DNA of 64,000 bases, taken from assembly GCA_018873245.2 (NCBI GenBank), contig JAEMBT020000008.1, positions 5,698,001 to 5,762,000 on the forward strand. Direction: 5' to 3'. The position numbers were made by a program, and so were the translations under genes. Positions 12,690 through 22,236 of this stretch are shown here, piece after piece. The notes beneath the pieces are model-generated. The model ran no database searches, was not told the DNA's origin, and saw only the letters and a list, made by a program, of their open reading frames with translations. Each line of letters opens with the position of its first letter. Position 1 is the first letter of the stretch. This DNA comes from Archegozetes longisetosus (lineage: Eukaryota; Arthropoda; Arachnida; Sarcoptiformes; Trhypochthoniidae).

Positions 12690-15200
12690 TACATTGTCAT
12701 ATCATGAAGGGAACTGGTCTTCCGCGGCAATTAGGCATTTGTGAAACACATCAGGTCCTGGTTGCAAATCATCTCAGGTCTAGAGCTGTTCTTCAATATA
12801 ATGGACAAATCAGAACAGCTTTCGACGTGTTGGTCGCTGCGATGTTCGGCGCCGATGAGTTTGGTTTGTCAACAGCACCACTCATAGTGATCGGTTGTAT
12901 TATAATGAGAAAGTGTCACTTAAACACATGTCCAGTCGGAGCGGCCACTCAAGACCACAACTGAGAAACAAATTCGAAAGAAAACCTGAGTATTTAGTCA
13001 ATTATTTATTCCTGTTGGCAGAAGAAATCAGATCACAAATGGCAAAGTTGGGCATCAGAAAATTGCAGAAAATTGCAGAAAATTGCAGAAAATTGCAGAA
13101 AATTGCAGAACCTCATTGGAAGGACAAAACTTGTTCGGTTCAGACCCGATCCCCAAAATCCAAAGGCTAGTCTTCTTGACTATAAAATGATTGTGTGAAA
13201 CGCCCTATCTCTAAGACCAGCAACTAATATAGTTGGTGGATTTCTTCCACAAGATTATCAACTCGATGCCAGGCTCGATAACCAAATGATATCGACCGCA
13301 AAGCACATTCTTGACGGCACTCCAGACAAACCGAACCAAATATAGCTACCGATTAGAAACGAAGACCGAGCTTTTGGCGCTACCTTAAGCTATGACATCG
13401 CTGTCCATTATGGTGAAAATGGTCAAAATCGTCTCAAATTGAATTCGGATGTGAGCGTCATTTGTAACAATTCAATATTAAAGACTTTTTAACTATAATA
13501 CTGAAAAACTGACCGAAACTTTGATCCTAAAAATGTTTTGATTAATATATTTTGGTAGTGACTGAAGATTTTGATCGAAATGCAATCACGGAATGATTGA
13601 TTTGTTTCCATTAGAAGAGAACGAAGACATAGATTTAGTTAAACAACTTTTAAATGAATTCCATAAGAAAACTGGTTCAAAAGTTGCGGCACAAATCTTA
13701 TCAAATTTGTCTGAGCATAGATTGAAGTTCATTAAAGTGTTTCCTAAATAATATGAGAGCGTTTAGAAACAAATCAAACAAAAAGCAAACGCCAAACAGG
13801 ACTCAATAGAAGTATAAGTATCTCAGACTCAATCTGATAATAGGGTTAAAGACATCGAAGACTCGATTCCAGATCAAACTAAGTTAGACAAAACTAAAGG
13901 ATTCATGAAATACAAGCGCATTAAAGGTTATTATAGAGACATTGCGAACAGTCTTAAAGATCGAAATTTTTGGCCATCAGTTCATCAGAAACAATTTCCG
14001 AACACAGGCCTCAAGGTATAGATGCAAATCAAAATTTGAGATAATAACTAAACCTAGAAATCGATTAACAGGTGTATGGAATGTGGAGTTGCGTTCTGTC
14101 AGTCACCACACGGCTGTCCATTGGGTAACGATTCCGCGACTGAATGATCTCGTATATTAGGACGACTGGTACGAAGCCACTAAACAACTTCTGCAAACAA
14201 ATTTTCCCGATTTCACGGGTCGTGTGTGTCCGGCACCATGTGAGGGCGCGTGTGTACTCGGTATTAATTCGCCACCAGTTGCTATCAAAACAGTCTACGT
14301 GTCTATTATTGAAACTGCCTTTGAAAAGGGTTGGACTAAGGCACCGCCACCTGCTCGTAGAGCTGATAAACGTGTAGCCATTATTGGTTCAGGACCGGCA
14401 GGACTGGCGTGTCTGACCAACTGAACAAAGCCGGCCATTTAGTCACTGTTTTTGAAAGAAACGATCGAATCGGTGGACTTGTTCAATATGGTATTTCAAC
14501 CATAAGGTTATCGAAACAAGTGATTGAGCGAAGAATCGATTTAATGAGTGCCGAAGGAATTGTTTTCAAAACTAATTGCAATGTTGGCAAAGATGTATCT
14601 GGTAAAGAACTGCTACGAAACTTTGATGCGATATGTTTGGTAACAGGCGCCACGTGGCCTACAGATTTGCCTATTCCTGGCAGACAATTGAATGGTATCT
14701 ACTTTGCGATCACTTTTCTCGAATGTTCACAAAAACATTTGTGGAAAACAACCAATGATGTGATGCCAGATATTAGTGCTTAAGATAAACGTGTTGTTGT
14801 TATTAGAGGCGGTCAAACGGGATGTGATTGCATCGCAACTTGTTTGAGACAAGTAATTCAATTAATCGTTGACTTTATTTTAGTTTTATTAAACTTTATT
14901 CAAACTGATATTTAGAGCGCCAAAAGCATTGTTTGTTTTGAAATTTGACCTCAACCTCCTCCGAATCGAGACCAGATTAATCCTTGGCCTCAATAGCCCA
15001 CAGTTTTGTGGGTCGATTACGGGTACGAAGAAGTGAAGCTTAAATGGGGTGAAGACCCAACACTTTTCTATATCGAGTAAAGAATTTCTGGACGAGGCAA
15101 ATGCAAATGTTAGAGCAATTCGTTCGATTAAAGTCGAGTGCAAACAAGACCAAAGTGGCCGATGGAATATGCTTATAACTGTGTTTCAGTTGGACCGCTT
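12690..15200 (+). pseudogene. glutamate synthase (GOGAT) pseudogene
   Basis: Scattered frames follow the order of NAD(P)H-dependent glutamate synthase, which makes glutamate from glutamine and 2-oxoglutarate. 12704-12961 reads [17 protein letters not shown] and [15 protein letters not shown] (3Fe-4S cysteine region of the large subunit). After a +1 shift comes FLLAEEIRSQMAKLGIRK (about 12964-13060). About 13610-13750 matches the end of the large-subunit region. 14157-14400 reads [16 protein letters not shown] and [14 protein letters not shown] (Fe-S and FAD-binding parts of the small-subunit region). 14409-14783 continues with VFERNDRIGGLVQYGIS, and 14790-15190 holds VDYGYEEVKLKWGEDP. Numerous stops, frameshifts and the 5-copy decamer expansion at 13061-13110 show it is dead. 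The preserved order suggests decay in place rather than retroposition. Confidence 0.85.
13061..13110 (+). repeat. decamer minisatellite (AATTGCAGAA)x5
   Basis: Five perfect copies of AATTGCAGAA lie head to tail inside the GOGAT pseudogene, right after the GIRK codons. Perfect identity suggests recent slippage expansion after the gene was already non-functional. Confidence 0.9.
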
Positions 15201-15839
15201 TAACTGCACTTATTTTTTATAACTACATCATAATTATGTCTATTTTATCGCTGTTTTAATGCATTTAATCATTAGAAGAGTTAATAATTTGAAATTTCAA
15301 TTATAATCGACTGAGTCTTTCAAATAAGTTAACGTTAAATCAAAAATTGGAATCAATTGACGAATCACCTCAAGTGAATAAAACGAAGATTTTATTGTAA
15401 AGACGATTGAATATTGAGCTCTATTGTATGCTATTTAATGATTGATTGTTGTTATTCAATAGTTTATTGTCATTGTATAGATCATTGAGTCATAATTGAG
15501 ACCATTTTAGTTAATTCAATCAATAAAATAAGTGTCTAAACATTTTTTCGACTAAGCCAATTGGAATAAAATTTCAAAAGTTGCTTAAGAACATTGATTT
15601 GATAAGTTTTAAGAGAAGTAACTTTTAGTAACGTAGATAATAATTGATGTCGAGTGAACTGAAGTGGCAGGTTTCAAATATCTATTTAAAGTAAAAATTA
15701 AAAATCAGATGTATTTTCAATATCGGTATTCGGTGCTCAGTTTCACGAGCATTGGTAGCAAAGCACTCGCACGCAGTCATTCAATTAGTGTTCATATGCA
15801 TTTGGCTAGTTTTCGATTTTGAAAATTAGCGGCTACCAG

Positions 15840-16416
15840 TTACAGAGCCTCCTTTCGACCCCCACTGTTCTAATATGGCATTTGATAACTCGTATTACAT
15901 TTTGGGACTATGCTGAGTAGTTTATTTGGTGCTAACTGTTTTGGTTTGGGCCCCACTCATGTGAGATGTGAGCAAAACCAGATCAAAATTTTCTAAGTAC
16001 GAGAAAAGTTTGCTCGGAATTGACAAAAAAGTATATGTGAGCAGTGTCTGAGTAGTACAACAATAGCACGACAGTAGTACTACGAAAACAAACAGTGTGC
16101 AATAGAGAGTCACTGAGGTGTAGTGGTCTGCGAGTCGAGATTTGGGGCGAAAGTCCCAGGTTCGAGTCTCGCTTTCGCCGCTGCACTTTTATTGACTGGA
16201 TTGGTTGTGTTGGCGATCACCTCCTGTAGCAATTGAGCTCCTGGCTCTGTATGGGTGCGTTCCGCTGCAGAACAGAAAGCGAGCGAGAGAAACAGGAACA
16301 GAGCGAGACACAGAGACAGAGAGATGTTGGCAGCGGGATATAAAGTGTATAAACAGTATGCGATAGATATGCCATAGAAATGTTACAGTAAAGCTGAATT
16401 AATGCAACTTGATGCT
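15840..16416 (+). repeat. dispersed repeat, second copy inverted at 62430-62720
   Basis: The segment including TGGTTTGGGCCCCACTCATG (about 15940) and GCTCGGAATTGACAAAAAAG (about 16013) recurs in inverted orientation at 62430-62720 with moderate divergence. The copy here is interrupted by a SINE at 16107-16350 and its right side is cut by the LINE insertion site at 16417-16429. No coding capacity is evident. Confidence 0.75.
16107..16350 (+). mobile_element. tRNA-derived SINE
   Basis: The head has RNA polymerase III promoter boxes: a box-A-like GTGTAGTGGTCTGCGAG near 16118 and a box B GGTTCGAGTCTC at about 16161-16172. The body is GA-rich (GAGCGAGAGAAACAGG...). It is flanked by an imperfect 17-bp duplication, aaacagtgtgcaataga (16090-16106) and aaacagtatgcgataga (16351-16367). 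The inverted copy of the host repeat at 62.4 kb has a single such site without the insert, which independently marks the boundaries. Confidence 0.8.
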
Positions 16417-16429
16417 ATTTTCTACTATT
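16417..16429. repeat. target-site duplication of the 16430-20095 LINE (low-coordinate copy)
   Basis: ATTTTCTACTATT here is repeated exactly at 20096-20108, bracketing the LINE. Confidence 0.9.
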
Positions 16430-16439
16430 GTTGTTGTGT

Positions 16440-19400
16440 TTGCCTCCAGGGTGGTGATGGAACCTCACAGCACCCCTGAGGCCTCAACAACGTCACGGCT
16501 CGTTCAGGTGCTCTCCACAGGGAATAGAGGTCTATTTGATGGGTGTGGCGGAGGACGGCAAGGGAAGGGCAGAGGGAAAAGATGTGCTTGGTAGTTTCAG
16601 GGGAGGAATGACAGAAACGACAGAGATTAGAATTTATTTTCATTATGCGGAATTGATAGTCACGGAGAAGGGGGAATAGCCAGAACGCAATTGGGAGAGA
16701 GCGACGCGTGCTTTGCGGGGTAAACTGTTTTCTGAGGAGTCTATCGCGGTTGGAGTGTGCCCAAGTATTTTGTTAGGGGAGAGGGAGCTTATGCAGGCTC
16801 GGGTAAAGTTTGTGTGGGTTTCTCTTACCATTAAGGGAATGTCGTTAGAGGGGGGACCATAATAGTTTTTGATGAGTTTGGAATAATGGAGGGAAGGTGT
16901 GTTTTTCATTTTCCGTGGGGGAGAGTACGGGGTGGAGAGATTGTGAAGGGGGTGGTTGGGGTCGTAAAATTTAGAGAGGAACTGAGTGCCTAGCATGTCT
17001 ATATGGGGGTTTAGGGGGAGGATCTTTGCTTAATTATGAAGGTGGGAGATGGGAGACATTAGTGTGGAACCTGTTATGTATCTGAGGGCTTTGTTTTGTA
17101 GGGTCTGGAGTTTCTGGAGATTGGTTTGGGAGATTACGGGGGACCAGATAGGGGACGCATATTGGAGGATGGGACGGATGTACTGTTTGTATAGGGTGGA
17201 AAGGGTTTCATTAACTTGACCCCAGGAGGTGGAAGAGAGAGCTTTAAGGGAGTTTAGGCGGCGGTTTGCTTTTTGGGATATGTGTTTTATGTGAGGGGAG
17301 AAAGTGAAACGGGGATCAAAGTGAATGCCTAGGATTTGGGGAGATTTATTTGTAGGTATTGGGAGGGCATTAATAGTTATGAAAGGTTGAAAGTTATTTT
17401 CGCGCTTATCAGGGGTAAATAGGGTGCAACTAGACTTTTCTGTGGATATTGTTAATTGGTTTCGGGATGCCCAGGATTCGATTTGAGGGAGAAATGACTG
17501 GAGTTGGGCAGTTGCGGCGGTGGCTATCGGGTGAGGGGGAGAGGAGGGTTATGTCATCTGCGTAGGCTATGAGTTTCATAGGGGGAGGGGGGATAGGTAT
17601 ATCCGAAATAAAAAAGTTAAAGAGGAGGGGGGAGAGAACGGCTCCCTGGGGGACCCCATTTCGAAGGTTACGGGATTGGCTGAGGGTATTTCCGAGACAG
17701 ACTCGGCCCTGTCTGCCTCTCAAGAAGCAAGTAAGCCAGCGTTTATCATGGGGGTTTAGGGGTGAGGAGTTTATTTTGGAGATGAGGAGTGGGATGGAGA
17801 CAGTGTCAAAGGCTTTGGAAAAGTCTAGACGGAGGGTTAGGGTACGAGTAGGAGGTTGTTTGTGGTTGAAACCTCTGAGCACGGTTTCAGAAAGGTCTGT
17901 GAGGGCAGTGGAGGTTGAAAGAGTTTTACGGAAGCCATGTTGATGTGGGAGTTGGGGCAGTATATGTTCTATTCTGCTTTTAATAAGTCGTTCGAGGGTT
18001 TTAGAGAGTGGAGAGAGGAGAGAGATGGGGCGATAGGAGGAGGGGAGGTGGGGAGGTTTATTTGGTTTGAGAATGGGGATTATTATGGATTTTTTCCAGA
18101 TTGTGGGAATTTGGGAGGTTAGCCAGGAGTGGTTAAATAATTTTGTGAGGGCAGTTATTGCAAGTGGGCCGAGGTGCTTGAGGTGTAGGTTGGAGATATT
18201 ATCAGGGCCTAGGGCTTTAGAGGAGGATAAAGATTTAATTATTTCGTGGGTTTGTGCCGGGTTGAAAGGGGGTTGTTGGGATGGGTCTAGCTTACATTGG
18301 GATTTTAGGGCGCGGACTACTTTTCTATTTATTTTATCGTTAGGGATCCGGGAGATTGAGGCGTAATGTTCTATAAGGATATTGGACTGTGTTTTGGGGG
18401 AAAGAATTCTGTTAGGGGGTGTTGGGGAGATGAGTTCGTGTGAGGGGGTGGTGTTAGTGGTTAGAGACCTAATTGTATTCCAGAGGAGCCTAGGGGAAGT
18501 TTTTCGGTCAAGATTTTGGACAAAATTCGACCAGCGCTGCTTTTTGAGGCGGCAGATTTCGTTATTTATTAGTTTGTTTAGGGAGGAGATATGTTCAGAG
18601 TCTGCGGGGTTCGGGGTGGAGGAAAATGACATTTTTTGGCGAATGGCGTTTCTTTGAGATATGAGAGCAACGATTTCTGGGGTGAGGGAGGGGTTGTGCA
18701 ATTTTCTTCGGCCAGAGGGGATGGTTTGTTTGGCTGCTCTGACAATTTCTTTTCTGATAAATGCTTCGGCTAGGTCTATAGAGGCGTAGTCTAAAGGGTC
18801 AAAATTTGAAATGGATGATTCAAGTAGTTGGGTGAAGTTTAGCCAATCAGCTTTTTTGTAGTTAGTGAATGAACGAGGGAGGGTTTTGGGTTTAGGGCGA
18901 GAAATGTGTAGGGTAATTATAATGGGGATGTGGTCAGTGGGAAGTGCTGGGATAGTACGCCATGAAATATGTGGGGCTAAAGAGGGTGAAACTATGGAGA
19001 GATCGGGTGAGGTGGGTTGGACGGAGGGGGCGTTTCTGGTCGGGTATTGCTCGTTTAGAATAATTAGAAGGAGTGTATCGATATGGTCGAGTAGTAGCTG
19101 CCCTCTAGTGTTAGGGTTTTGGGTCTTGAGCCAGGTGGGATGGTGGGCATTAAAGTCACCAAGTATAATTGGATTTTGGAGGGAGGCGACAGAAGAGAGA
19201 TCAGGGGTGTAGCTAGCTGGGGGTTTAGGGGGCGGCGGGATATAGATATTAATTAAGGTGTATTGGGTTTTGTTTATATACAGGAAGCATGCTTGGATTT
19301 CGCAGTCGGGGTCCTGGGGAAGGGCATGGGCGGGTATTTGTGTGGAATAGTTAATGGAGCGATGGAGGTAGATGATTAATCCTCCACCGGATCTGTTAGG

Positions 19401-19762
19401 GCGGTCGAGACGAATATGGGAAAACTCGGGGATTTTTGGGGTTTTTATACTGGGGGTGAGTTTGGTTTCTTGGATAGCTAGGATGTGAATGTTATGGGTA
19501 GTTAGAAAATGGGTAAGTTCGGGGATCTTATGTCTAGGGCCGTTTATATTGATTTGGAGGATGTTTATCCGAGGGGGGTTCGGGGGCCGGGATTAGGCTC
19601 GATATCGCCTGCAAGGATGCGGATAAGGCGGTCAGTTTTGGCTTGTTTTGCAGGGTCGCAGGTGTTAAAAATGGAGGGGGAGGTTTGTGGGGGAGTTTGG
19701 ATGTGAGGGGGCGTAATTTTATAGAAAAGGGATCGCAATAGAGTAGACGAACTTGTGGGCAA
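16440..19762 (-). pseudogene. LINE ORF2: 2A-like leader, APE endonuclease, reverse transcriptase, zinc knuckle
   Basis: The frame beginning near 19762 contains a 2A-like motif (19609-19583). After a frameshift at about 19570 the endonuclease follows: ILQINVNG-type start, LGDFNAHH-type and LPTDHIPIII (catalytic TDH) at about 18930. The reverse transcriptase spans about 18400-17530 with SYRPISLLSPLSKTLERLI, LRLDFSKAFDTV, NGVPQGAVLSPLLF and AYADDITLL (catalytic YADD). A further frameshift lies just after the YADD block near 17530, and later parts (16996-16643 and 16643-16425) end with LCRFCHSSPETTKHIFSLCP, a Cys/His zinc motif. The protein copies its own RNA at a nicked target. The few frameshifts make this copy inactive but young. 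Confidence 0.85.
19583..19609 (-). other. 2A-like ribosome-skipping motif in LINE ORF2
   Basis: The encoded peptide is GDIEPNPGP preceded by LIRILA, matching the 2A consensus D-x-E-x-N-P-G-P, where the last Gly-Pro bond is skipped by the ribosome. It sits immediately upstream of the endonuclease, the position described for 2A motifs in several LINE clades, where it would release a short N-terminal peptide from EN-RT. Confidence 0.75.
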
Positions 19763-20095
19763 ATATGTGCTTTAAGGGGTGCGCGCTCTTTAGAGGAAAG
19801 CTGAGTAACTTCTAAGTCATAGAAAGGGCGGAGCAATAAAAATGGCGGCGATAAATGTAAACAAATAGGGGAAAACATAAATAAATGCAATATAAAATTA
19901 AGGGTAAGCGCTGCGGGTGAGGGGAAAAGAGTAGGGAAAAATTGGGTTAAGAAAATAGTGGAGAGCTTACCTGACCTGTACCGTATGGTTTCTTTTGGCC
20001 AGAGGTGATGTGGATCCATTTGACCATCATGTGAGAAGCACGTGGTGTCCATTGATGGGTTGATTTCACGACGTAGACGCGGATCCATTGAAATC

Positions 20096-20108
20096 ATTTT
20101 CTACTATT
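20096..20108. repeat. target-site duplication of the LINE (high-coordinate copy)
   Basis: Exact partner of 16417-16429. Confidence 0.9.
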
Positions 20109-20399
20109 ACTAAGACGAAACAGCAAACGCATTCCTACATGGGAAGTACTCCGTCTGCAATTAGTAGTGTGGCCATGCATCAAAATGCAGGTCAAGGAAA
20201 ACTGTTCTACGGCGGTAGCGTAAGCATAGACCACATTGTGCAGACTCCAAAGTAAGTTCTATTGAACTTGCCATTGAGACTAAAGCCAATATTGGGCTGA
20301 CTTGTTTACGCATAGAGTATGAGATGAGATTCGGTGAAATTCGGTACTTCCAGATTCAAGATGTAAAATAAAGTGAGAAAAACAAAGGGCTGTAGCAGA

Positions 20400-21816
20400 A
20401 CACTTTAGTACTAGTGGAAAGCCTAAGAGGATATGTGGGAAGTCTGTGAGATTGAAACGCTGTTCAAGTGGAAAGCTTTCAGGTTGAACGCGTCGGTGCC
20501 TCGTGTTGAATCTGATGTGCGCTTCGTTTGTTCAGTGTTTACAAATTTTAAGTGAAGGAATAGTCTTTGAAAGAAATAAAAGTTCGTAGCTGAAGAAAGA
20601 CGGGGGAAGCATTTTTGGTAGTATACGTAAGTGTCACGTATTTTGGCGTGTTATGACGTGTTGGAACTGATAAGTTAGTGACGAAGATGCAGTCTGAAGG
20701 AGTAGAAAGCATATCGGTTGAAGCACTAAAGGTGCCAAGTGTCGATACTGATTTGCGATCTGTTGCTTCAGTACTTGCAAGTTGTAAACGAGTAAATAGT
20801 CTGAATGCGATAAACAGAGGCATGCAGGTGTCGTCTGTATTGTATTGGTGTTGAAGAGATAGTAGAAATGTTGCAGAGACTGAGGGAATGGAAAGCGTTT
20901 TGGATAGTATCACATAGGCGCCGTGTGTGAGGTCTAATATTCTGCTTGTGGCAGCCGTCAAATTCAAATAGATTGAAATAGTTTGTTAGAACGGTGTGGT
21001 CTGAGAGTGTGGAATGTATTTCAGTTGAAGCACTTGAGGCAACGAGTGCCAATACTGAATCTAATCAGTTCTCTGTGTGCTTTTATGTTCAATGTAAGAA
21101 AAGGGTCTGAGTGTAATAGAGATCTGTAGCTAAAAAGAGACAGAGTGGCGAAGCAAGTATATGTTGCATGTTCTGATATGTTGGAGCTGAAGAATGTGGG
21201 AGTGAAAGGAGAGACTGTGGATGTGGTGCAAGCCTGAGGGAGTGGAAACCATTTCAGTTAGTAACGCATAGGCACCATGTGTGAATCCTGACTTGCGGTC
21301 CTTTCACTCGACACTGAAGGAAGCTCAGTGAGTGATGGCGGGAGTAGAGGCCTCTAGCTGAGTCAAAGGAAGAGTGTGGTTATGGTGCAAGCCTGAGGAA
21401 GTGGAAACTATTTCGGTTAGTAACACATTGGCGCCATATGGGAAGCCTGATTTGCGATCCGTTTCCTCGTTATTGAAGGATGCTCGGATTGAGCAAGGTG
21501 ATTGGTGACGAGAGAAGAGACATCTAGCTGAATGAAGTTTGAGAGAGTAAAAGGAAGATTGTGGGTGTGGTGGAAGCTTGAGTGAATGAGGACCATTTCA
21601 TATAGTAACACATTGGCGCCATGTGTGAAGTCTGATTTGTAATCTGTTCCCTCGACTCTGAAGGAAGCTCACTGGGTGCTGGCGGGAGTAGAGGTTTCTA
21701 ATTGAGTGAAGTCCATTGGGCGAAGGGAAGATTGTGGATGTGGTGCAAGCCTGAAGGGATGGAGAGCATTTCAGATAATAGCATAGGCGCCATGTGTGAA
21801 TCCTGATTTGCGATCC
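20400..21816 (+). repeat. degenerate tandem array upstream of the RCC1-kinase gene
   Basis: A unit containing a GCGCCATGTGTGAA-like core followed by a CTGATTTGCGATCCGT-like core recurs irregularly at about 20487, 20730, 20925, 21036, 21267, 21425, 21610 and 21783. Spacing is 110-240 bp and divergence is considerable, with shared phrases such as GTGGAAACCATTTC and GAAGGAAGCTCA. Open frames over it are repeats of the same unit and not convincing genes. The last unit runs into the upstream segment shared with 57.3 kb. Confidence 0.7.
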
Positions 21817-22236
21817 GTTCCCTCGATATTGGAGAAAGTGAGAGTAGAAGCCTCAGGTAAGCAGAAGTCAACAGATTGAGATGATCTGTTGGGGGAATGA
21901 TCAGAACTGGTGTCAATCAGGAGAGCAAGGTTAGCCTTCTCAACTTTTGTAACTTGAACATGTAAAGTTGGAGAGAAAGCGTATGTAATGTGTGTACTGG
22001 AGAGTGAGATTAGATTCCCAAAATTTGAAATACTTAATTTTAAAACTAGAGGGCAAGTGGAAAAGTTGAGAAGGTCAGTGTGGGACGTCGAATGAAAGTT
22101 TCGTTCAACAGTGATCCTTCAAAATTAACACAGGCCGCAACTCTGACGTTAGACACAGAGATAAGATAATTTTATCGTCTTTTGTTTGACTGTATTGTGA
22201 AAATTTTCGTTTCCATGATTTTGTGCAATCGCGAAA
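21817..22236 (+). promoter_or_regulatory. duplicated 5' flank of an RCC1-kinase gene
   Basis: About 420 bp directly upstream of the ATG at 22237 is repeated at 57304-57701 with roughly collinear similarity (for example TCAGAACTGGTGTCAATCAG and CAACTCTGACGTTAG). Because it stayed attached to both coding copies it probably carries the promoter and 5' UTR; no TATA box or initiator can be singled out with confidence. Confidence 0.6.

Larger units (their letters stand above)
16430..20095 (-). mobile_element. non-LTR retrotransposon (LINE) with 13-bp target duplication
   Basis: The element lies on the minus strand: 5' end at 20095, 3' end at 16430. Its 3' terminus reads ACACAACAAC, a short CAA-rich tail rather than long poly-A. 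The 13-bp duplication ATTTTCTACTATT occurs at 16417-16429 and 20096-20108. G+C is much higher than in the surrounding AT-rich DNA, typical of a recent immigrant family. The coding part is endonuclease, reverse transcriptase and a C-terminal CCHC-like zinc motif. The gene order and C-terminal knuckle recall the I/Ingi/Jockey group; the clade is not certain. Confidence 0.9.

Noticed and set aside
16110-16190. Functional tRNA gene
   Set aside because: Box A and B are present but a clean cloverleaf is lacking and it is flanked by a SINE-type target duplication with a GA-rich body.
17569-18657. Several plus-strand open frames of 60-125 codons
   Set aside because: They are antisense to the LINE reverse transcriptase and consist of Gly/Arg/Trp-rich shadow sequence; the minus strand carries the RT motifs.
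20548-21916. Minus-strand open frames rich in Leu/Ser/Thr
   Set aside because: They repeat with the tandem array unit and change frame between units; they reflect the repeat rather than a gene.
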